Position numbers and translations under genes: made by a program. A stretch of DNA of 64,000 nucleotides, from assembly GCF_000420545.1 (NCBI RefSeq), contig NZ_ATVD01000003.1:358370-422369 (forward strand), written 5' to 3'. The notes under the pieces are model-generated. The model was not told where the DNA came from and made no database searches. It saw only the letters and a list, made by a program, of their open reading frames with translations. Shown in pieces: positions 59,981-64,000 of the stretch (positions are counted from its first letter, which is position 1; every line of letters begins with the position of its first letter). The stretch is from Arenimonas oryziterrae DSM 21050 = YC6267 (lineage in GTDB: Bacteria > Pseudomonadota > Gammaproteobacteria > Xanthomonadales > Xanthomonadaceae).

Positions 59981-60679
59981 ATGCGCAAACTTGTCGATGG
60001 CATCACGTTTTGCGGCTTTGCCCTGCTCGCGGCGCGCTGTCTGGTTTGTCGCGAGCGCGGCGGCGAACGCAGCGACCTGTGCCCCGATTGCCGCGCCTCG
60101 CTGCCCTGGAACGATCGCGCCTGTCTGCGCTGCGGCCTGCCGATGGCGACCGCGACGACGATCTGTGGCGCCTGTCTGCGGCATCCGCCACCGTTCGCCG
60201 TCACGCAGGCGGTGTTCCGCTACGGTTTTCCGCTCGATCGCCTGTTGCCGCGCTTCAAGTTCCACGCCGACCTCGCGGCGGGCGCCCTGATCGCCGAGCT
60301 CGCACTCCCGCGTCTGTCCCGGGCCGAGCGTCCGCAGCTGTTGGTGCCCGTACCCCTGCATCGCCGGCGTCTGCGCGAACGCGGCTACGACCAGGCGCTG
60401 GAGCTCGCCAAGGCGCTGTCGCGGCCGCTGCAGCTGCCCCTGGCCGTGGCGCTGCTGCACCGGCGCGCGGCGACGGTCGCGCAATCGCGCCTGGATGCCC
60501 CCGGTCGCCGTCGCAACGTGCGCGGCGCCTTCGTCTGTTCTCCGGGACCGTTGCCCGCGCACGTCGCCCTCGTCGACGATGTCATGACCACCGGCGCGAC
60601 CGTGCGCGAATGCGCGCTGGCCTTACGCCGCGCCGGCGTGGGCCGCGTCGACGTCTGGGTCATCGCCCGCGCGTCCTAG
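59981..60679 (+). CDS. comF: ComF-family amidophosphoribosyltransferase-like protein
   Basis: 232 aa. An N-terminal zinc-ribbon has paired cysteines in [18 protein letters not shown] and [18 protein letters not shown]. The PRPP-binding loop of type I phosphoribosyltransferases is [17 protein letters not shown]. ComF proteins (GntX in E. coli) act in DNA uptake/competence, biochemical role uncertain. The ATG at 59981 has no strong ribosome binding site. It converges with ubiA. Confidence 0.92.
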   Translation: MRKLVDGITFCGFALLAARCLVCRERGGERSDLCPDCRASLPWNDRACLRCGLPMATATTICGACLRHPPPFAVTQAVFRYGFPLDRLLPRFKFHADLAAGALIAELALPRLSRAERPQLLVPVPLHRRRLRERGYDQALELAKALSRPLQLPLAVALLHRRAATVAQSRLDAPGRRRNVRGAFVCSPGPLPAHVALVDDVMTTGATVRECALALRRAGVGRVDVWVIARAS

Positions 60680-60706
60680 GCAGGCACGCAGGCGGTGCGG
60701 CCGAGG

Positions 60707-61621
60707 TCAGGCAGCGGCGACCGTCGGCCGCGCGAGCAGGTCGAGCACGATACCGGCGAACACCGCCAGGCCGACCCACTGGTTGTTGAGGAAGGCCTCG
60801 AAACAATGCTCGCGCCGGCGATCGCGCGCCTTGACGAACTGGTGGACCACGAAGCCCGCCGCGACCGTCAGGCCGACGAAATAATTCATGCCCAGCCCGG
60901 CGCGCCGGCCCAGCAGGATCATCGTGACCAGGAAACCGCCGTAGATCACCGCCTGCGCGATGAGGTCGGCATCGCCGAACAGGATCGCGGTCGATTTCGC
61001 GCCCGCACGGATGTCGTCGCGGCGATCGACCATCGCGTACCAGGTGTCGTAACCGGTGGTCCACAACAGATTGCCCAGGAACAGCAGCCAGGCCAGCGGC
61101 GGCACCGTGTTCTGCACGGCGGCGAAGGCCATCGGGATACCCCAGCCGAAGGCCAGGCCGAGATAGACCTGCGGCAGGTAGGTGTAGCGCTTGAGGAAGG
61201 GATAGCTCGCGGCGAGAAACGCACCGACCACGCTCAGAGAGATGGTCAGGCGATTGGTCAGGCAGACCAGGCCGAACGCGACCGCCATCATCACCACGAA
61301 CACCGCCAGGGCTTCGCGCGGCGAGACGGCGCCGCTGGCGATCGGTCGACCGCGCGTGCGTTCGACTTGCGGGTCCAGCCAGCGATCGGCGTAGTCGTTG
61401 ATCACGCAGCCGGCCGACCGCGTCAGCCACACGCCCAGGCTGAAAATCAGCCAGGTCGACCAGGGCGGCACGCCGTCCGCGGCCAGCCACAGGGCCCACC
61501 AGGTCGGCCATAGCAACAGCAAGGTGCCGACCGGGCGATCACCGCGGATCAGCTGCCAGTAATGCGGCAGGCGTTCGCGCCAGACGGGCAGTGGGCGGGG
61601 CGGGGTGGCGGGCTCGGACAT
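60707..61621 (-). CDS. ubiA: 4-hydroxybenzoate octaprenyltransferase UbiA
   Basis: Membrane enzyme that prenylates 4-hydroxybenzoate in ubiquinone synthesis. 304 aa with about eight membrane helices. The two Asp-rich Mg2+/diphosphate motifs are NDYADRWLD and the [13 protein letters not shown] block. The leading [18 protein letters not shown] segment is typical of UbiA. ATG at 61621 chosen on family N-terminus. Confidence 0.96.
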   Translation of the reverse strand: MSEPATPPRPLPVWRERLPHYWQLIRGDRPVGTLLLLWPTWWALWLAADGVPPWSTWLIFSLGVWLTRSAGCVINDYADRWLDPQVERTRGRPIASGAVSPREALAVFVVMMAVAFGLVCLTNRLTISLSVVGAFLAASYPFLKRYTYLPQVYLGLAFGWGIPMAFAAVQNTVPPLAWLLFLGNLLWTTGYDTWYAMVDRRDDIRAGAKSTAILFGDADLIAQAVIYGGFLVTMILLGRRAGLGMNYFVGLTVAAGFVVHQFVKARDRRREHCFEAFLNNQWVGLAVFAGIVLDLLARPTVAAA

Positions 61622-61716
61622 GCCGCCTAGCCTAACAAAGGCACCCTCACCTTCCGCACTTGCTTCGCGTGTGGACGGGCCGCATCGTGATCCCGTCATC
61701 GACAGGAGACCGCCCC

Positions 61717-61923
61717 ATGACAGCGAGTGGACAGGGTTCGACCGGCAATGTGATCGCCGCGCTATGCAGTTTTTTCATTCCCGGCCTCGGCCAGCTGGTG
61801 CAGGGACGCTGGATCCGCGCGGCCGTCATGTTCGTGCTCGCCGGCCTGCTGTGGCTGGTCCTGATGGGCTGGGTGGTCCACCTGTGGTCGATCATCGACG
61901 CGGCCATGTACCGCGCACCGTGA
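61717..61923 (+). CDS. Small membrane protein (TM2/DUF5683-like)
   Basis: 68 aa. Two hydrophobic stretches ([19 protein letters not shown] and [20 protein letters not shown]). The [15 protein letters not shown] motif, a hinge between helices, is shared with short TM2-domain-like proteins. AGGAG sits 9 nt before the ATG. Function unknown. Confidence 0.82.
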   Translation: MTASGQGSTGNVIAALCSFFIPGLGQLVQGRWIRAAVMFVLAGLLWLVLMGWVVHLWSIIDAAMYRAP

Positions 61924-61992
61924 GCCGGCGCGCGCAGGCCCTGATGTACAATGCGCCTGCGCCGTGCGGTTTCCGGCGCCTCGCCAGACAAC

Positions 61993-62069
61993 GCGCCCGT
62001 AGCTCAGCCGGATAGAGTAGTGGCTTCCGAAGCCATTGGTCGGGGGTTCGAATCCCTCCGGGCGCGCCA
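61993..62069 (+). tRNA. tRNA-Arg (anticodon CCG)
   Basis: 77-nt tRNA with encoded CCA. The 7-bp acceptor stem GCGCCCG pairs with CGGGCGC, the D arm has AGCTCAGCCGGATAGAGT, the anticodon loop TTCCGAA gives CCG (reads CGG), and the T loop is GTTCGAATC. A -10-like TACAAT lies at 61947-61952, about 40 bp upstream. Confidence 0.96.
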
Positions 62070-62123
62070 ACTTTGTGCCACGCCACAGGACGCGGGAAAC
62101 CGCTCAGGACGGGGAGTGCCGAG

Positions 62124-62603
62124 ATGGTCAGCAAGAACACGATTTGCCTCTGGTACAACGGCACCGCGCTCGATGCCGCGATGTTCTACGCCGAAACCTT
62201 CCCCGATAGTGCGGTCAAGGCCGTCCATCACGCGCCCGGCGACTATCCCTCGGGCAAGCAGGGCGACGTCATCACCGTCGAGTTCACCGTCATGGGCATT
62301 CCCTGCCTGGGTTTGAACGGCGGACCGGCGTTCACGCACGACGAGGCGTTTTCGTTTCAGGTCGCGACTGACGATCAGGCCGAAACCGACCGGCTGTGGA
62401 ACGCGATCGTCGGCAACGGCGGGCAGGAAAGCGCCTGCGGCTGGTGCAAGGATCGCTGGGGCATTTCCTGGCAGATCACCCCGCGCGTGCTCACCGACGC
62501 GATCAGCGACCCGGATCGCGCGGCGGCCAAGCGCGCGTTCGACGCGATGATGAGCATGCGCAAGATCGATATCGCGACGATCGAGGCGGCGCGGCGCGGT
62601 TAA
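62124..62603 (+). CDS. PhnB-like / glyoxalase-fold (VOC) domain protein
   Basis: 159 aa, VOC superfamily of the PhnB type (formerly annotated as 3-demethylubiquinone-9 methyltransferase domain). It starts ICLWYNGTALDAAMFYAETF. The segments GLNGGPAFTHDEAFSFQV and GWCKDRWGISWQITP are the family markers. Function unknown; VOC folds bind metal and small molecules. Shine-Dalgarno GGGGAG lies upstream. A short gap of 54 bp separates it from the tRNA. Confidence 0.9.
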   Translation: MVSKNTICLWYNGTALDAAMFYAETFPDSAVKAVHHAPGDYPSGKQGDVITVEFTVMGIPCLGLNGGPAFTHDEAFSFQVATDDQAETDRLWNAIVGNGGQESACGWCKDRWGISWQITPRVLTDAISDPDRAAAKRAFDAMMSMRKIDIATIEAARRG

Positions 62604-62627
62604 AGCGAACCGCCGCCCGCCGTGCGC

Positions 62628-63467
62628 TCAGTGGGAAAAGAGCACCGGCGTGATGGCGTTTTCGAGCACCGACCGGGTCGCACCGCCCAACACCAGCTCG
62701 CGCCAGCGGGCATGACCGTAGCCGCCCATGACCAGCAGGTCGGCGCCCACCTCCTGCACGTGGCGCAGCAAGGCCGGTCCGTCCTGCAGCCCCAGCCGCG
62801 GCAGCGAGGTCACCGTGACCGACAGGCCATGACGGGCCAGGTGGGCGGCGATATCGGCGCCGGGTTCTTCGCCATGGCGGCCCTCGGCCACCTGCGGGTC
62901 GATCATGACGATCTCGACGGCGGTGGTCAGACGGAGCAGCGGCAAGAGATCGTGCAAGGCGCGCGTCGCTTCGCGCGTCGGCTTCCAGGCCATCACCACG
63001 CGCCGCAGCGGCACCGGCAGGATCGCGCCCTCGGGCAGGAACAGCACCGGTCGCCCCGAGTGCAGCAGCAGGCGCTTGAAGGTCAGATCGACGCGCGGCG
63101 AATCCTGACGCGACAGGGCCCCGCCGAGCAGGGACAGATCCGCGTGCATCGCCTGCAACGCCGCGGTCTCCTCACTCCAGAGCAAGAGCGAGTCGGTCAG
63201 CCGCACCTCGCTGGAGACGAGTTCGCGGGCGAGCTGCCGGCGTGCCTGCGTCGCCTGGTTCTCGGCATGGGCGCGGGCGGCTTCGTACTGGTCCTGACCC
63301 ACCTCCAGGGGCAGGTAACCGAACTCGGTTACCAGCGGAATCGGATTGGCCACCGTCACCAGGGCCGCGATATGCGCCTCGTGCGCCAGGGCAAGCGCGA
63401 GGGCCGCGTCCAGGGCCGTTTGGTCGGCGGGCGAATCGAGCAAGGGAACGAAGATTTCGCGGATCAT
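62628..63467 (-). CDS. Tandem universal stress protein
   Basis: 279 aa, two UspA-like domains in tandem. The first (1-140, MIREIFVPLLDSPADQTALD) lacks a clear ATP-binding loop. The second ends with GGYGHARWREL...GGATRSV, the ATP-binding G-x2-G-x9-G-S/T signature. Tandem Usps respond to oxygen and stationary-phase signals in Pseudomonas. AGGAG precedes the ATG at 63467. An FNR/Anr-type box lies upstream. Confidence 0.93.
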   Translation of the reverse strand: MIREIFVPLLDSPADQTALDAALALALAHEAHIAALVTVANPIPLVTEFGYLPLEVGQDQYEAARAHAENQATQARRQLARELVSSEVRLTDSLLLWSEETAALQAMHADLSLLGGALSRQDSPRVDLTFKRLLLHSGRPVLFLPEGAILPVPLRRVVMAWKPTREATRALHDLLPLLRLTTAVEIVMIDPQVAEGRHGEEPGADIAAHLARHGLSVTVTSLPRLGLQDGPALLRHVQEVGADLLVMGGYGHARWRELVLGGATRSVLENAITPVLFSH

Positions 63468-63524
63468 GAGTCGGCTCCTGCGCGGGATATGCCACCACGC
63501 TAGTCCTCGCCCTGCCGGCGGGCG

Positions 63525-63538
63525 TTGACCGGGATCAA
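63525..63538 (-). promoter_or_regulatory. FNR/Anr-type box upstream of the universal stress gene
   Basis: On the minus strand TTGATCCCGGTCAA matches FNR/Anr TTGAT-N4-ATCAA at nine of ten bases. It is 58-71 bp before the start codon. A class II position (-41.5) predicts a start near 63490, with a -10-like TAGCGT (63502-63497), giving a leader of about 23 nt. This implies induction at low oxygen. Confidence 0.65.
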
Positions 63539-63540
63539 GT

Positions 63541-63558
63541 GACCGGAATTCTCCGGTC
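63541..63558. terminator. Short hairpin between the stress and acetyltransferase genes
   Basis: GACCGGA-ATTC-TCCGGTC, a perfect 7-bp stem, lies about 40 bp downstream of the acetyltransferase stop and next to the FNR box. It is a weak terminator at best; no T run follows. Confidence 0.4.
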
Positions 63559-63598
63559 GGCGACGCTCGCGCCGGCGACGCGAGGTTCCGCCGCAACC

Positions 63599-64000
63599 CT
63601 AGAGCCAGAGGCTGTGCACGACCTGCGAGCTGTCCTGCGTGTCGCTCTGGCGATTGAAGCCCAGAAAGCGCGCGAGATCGGCCATCGCCAGATTCTCGGC
63701 CGAGTCGACCGAGTACAGATAGCGAATGCCACGCGCCCGCGCGACGTCGATCAGATGGCGCACCAGCACTGTCCCCAGGCCCTTGTGCTGCCAGTCGTCG
63801 AGCACGGTCACCGCGAATTCGCAGGTCATGCCGGTCGGGTCGGTGTTGTAGCGGGCGACGCCCACGAATTCTTCGCGGGAATCGTGTTTCACGACCGCGG
63901 CGAAGGCGACATCGTGCTGGTAGTCGATGTCGGTGAGCTGCGTGATCAGCGCTTCACTGGGATGACGGACCTGGCCGAGAAAACGATAGCGGCACGATTG
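63599..64000 (-). CDS. GNAT-family N-acetyltransferase (C-terminal fragment, 5' end outside window)
   Basis: 133 codons of an open frame running past base 64000. It begins CRYRFLGQVRHPSEALITQL and contains the acetyl-CoA loop HKGLGTVLVRHLID-like region (QHKGLGTVLV) and core strand RARGIRYLYSVDSAENLAM. The pattern (RFLG-VR, LTDIDYQHDVAFAAV) resembles the GNAT domain fused to acyl-CoA synthetase-like proteins (Pat/YfiQ) or a stand-alone relative. Whether more domains lie upstream is not visible here. Confidence 0.85.
   Translation of the reverse strand, partial: QSCRYRFLGQVRHPSEALITQLTDIDYQHDVAFAAVVKHDSREEFVGVARYNTDPTGMTCEFAVTVLDDWQHKGLGTVLVRHLIDVARARGIRYLYSVDSAENLAMADLARFLGFNRQSDTQDSSQVVHSLWL

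Overview
The window is a contiguous piece of a high-GC Gammaproteobacterial chromosome. Gene content and protein style (PlsB, RdgC, two-subunit GlyQ/GlyS, BioC/BioH, BPSS1780-type membrane protein, large TonB receptors, PlpD-type patatin beside TamA/TamB) point to the Lysobacterales/Xanthomonadales, probably outside Xanthomonas itself. That placement is inference from protein resemblance; there is no rRNA here. It looks like ordinary chromosome: no prophage, transposase, CRISPR array or plasmid functions were seen. The first gene (RND pump) and the last gene (GNAT acetyltransferase) run off the window edges.

Layout. 1-4751: RND efflux pump and adaptor, divergent from a MarR regulator across two palindromes. 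4763-6742: Rep helicase. 6743-7316: a 574-bp gene-free stretch full of hairpins and a 26-bp inverted repeat (REP/BIME-like). 7317-15258: e(P4)-type phosphatase, lipoproteins, PlsB, DUF465, RdgC, NTF2-like protein, YgjP-like metalloprotein. 15265-17236: alpha/beta hydrolase and ferrochelatase. 17352-20067: SYLF protein and tatABC-RDD. 20077-21632: membrane protein and glutamine amidotransferase. 21722-26464: glyQ, glyS and a TPR-sulfotransferase, facing a TonB receptor (26543-29323) across a bidirectional terminator.

29605-35888 is the most interesting protein locus. It is one minus-strand operon: catecholate-type TonB receptor, PiuC-type dioxygenase, PepSY membrane protein, DUF2271, DUF4198, ApbE. 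The promoter lies inside a Fur-box-like palindrome. The DUF2271 protein carries a DGVSGAT motif like the FMN-attachment site of NqrC/RnfG, and the last gene is the flavin transferase that would modify it. I infer a Fur-regulated, flavin-dependent periplasmic redox system serving siderophore-iron uptake.

35968-45621 is an outer-membrane biogenesis block: TamA, TamB, a patatin-Omp85 protein (PlpD-like), then a convergent GDSL autotransporter esterase. mnmG follows (45853-47724). The 480-bp gap after it (47725-48204) holds a near-consensus sigma-54 promoter about 90 bp upstream of a strong intrinsic terminator, predicting an undescribed small RNA of about 115 nt with G-rich loops.

48205-55605: Tyr/Pro-rich lipoprotein, EamA transporter, M16 peptidase, PLP dehydratase, a periplasmic protein of unknown function and a PH-domain protein. 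55633-59904: biotin operon bioB-bioF-DUF7079-bioH-bioC (bioA and bioD are not here). 59981-64000: comF, ubiA, a small membrane protein, tRNA-Arg(CCG), a PhnB-like protein, a tandem universal stress protein with an FNR/Anr-type box upstream, and the GNAT fragment.
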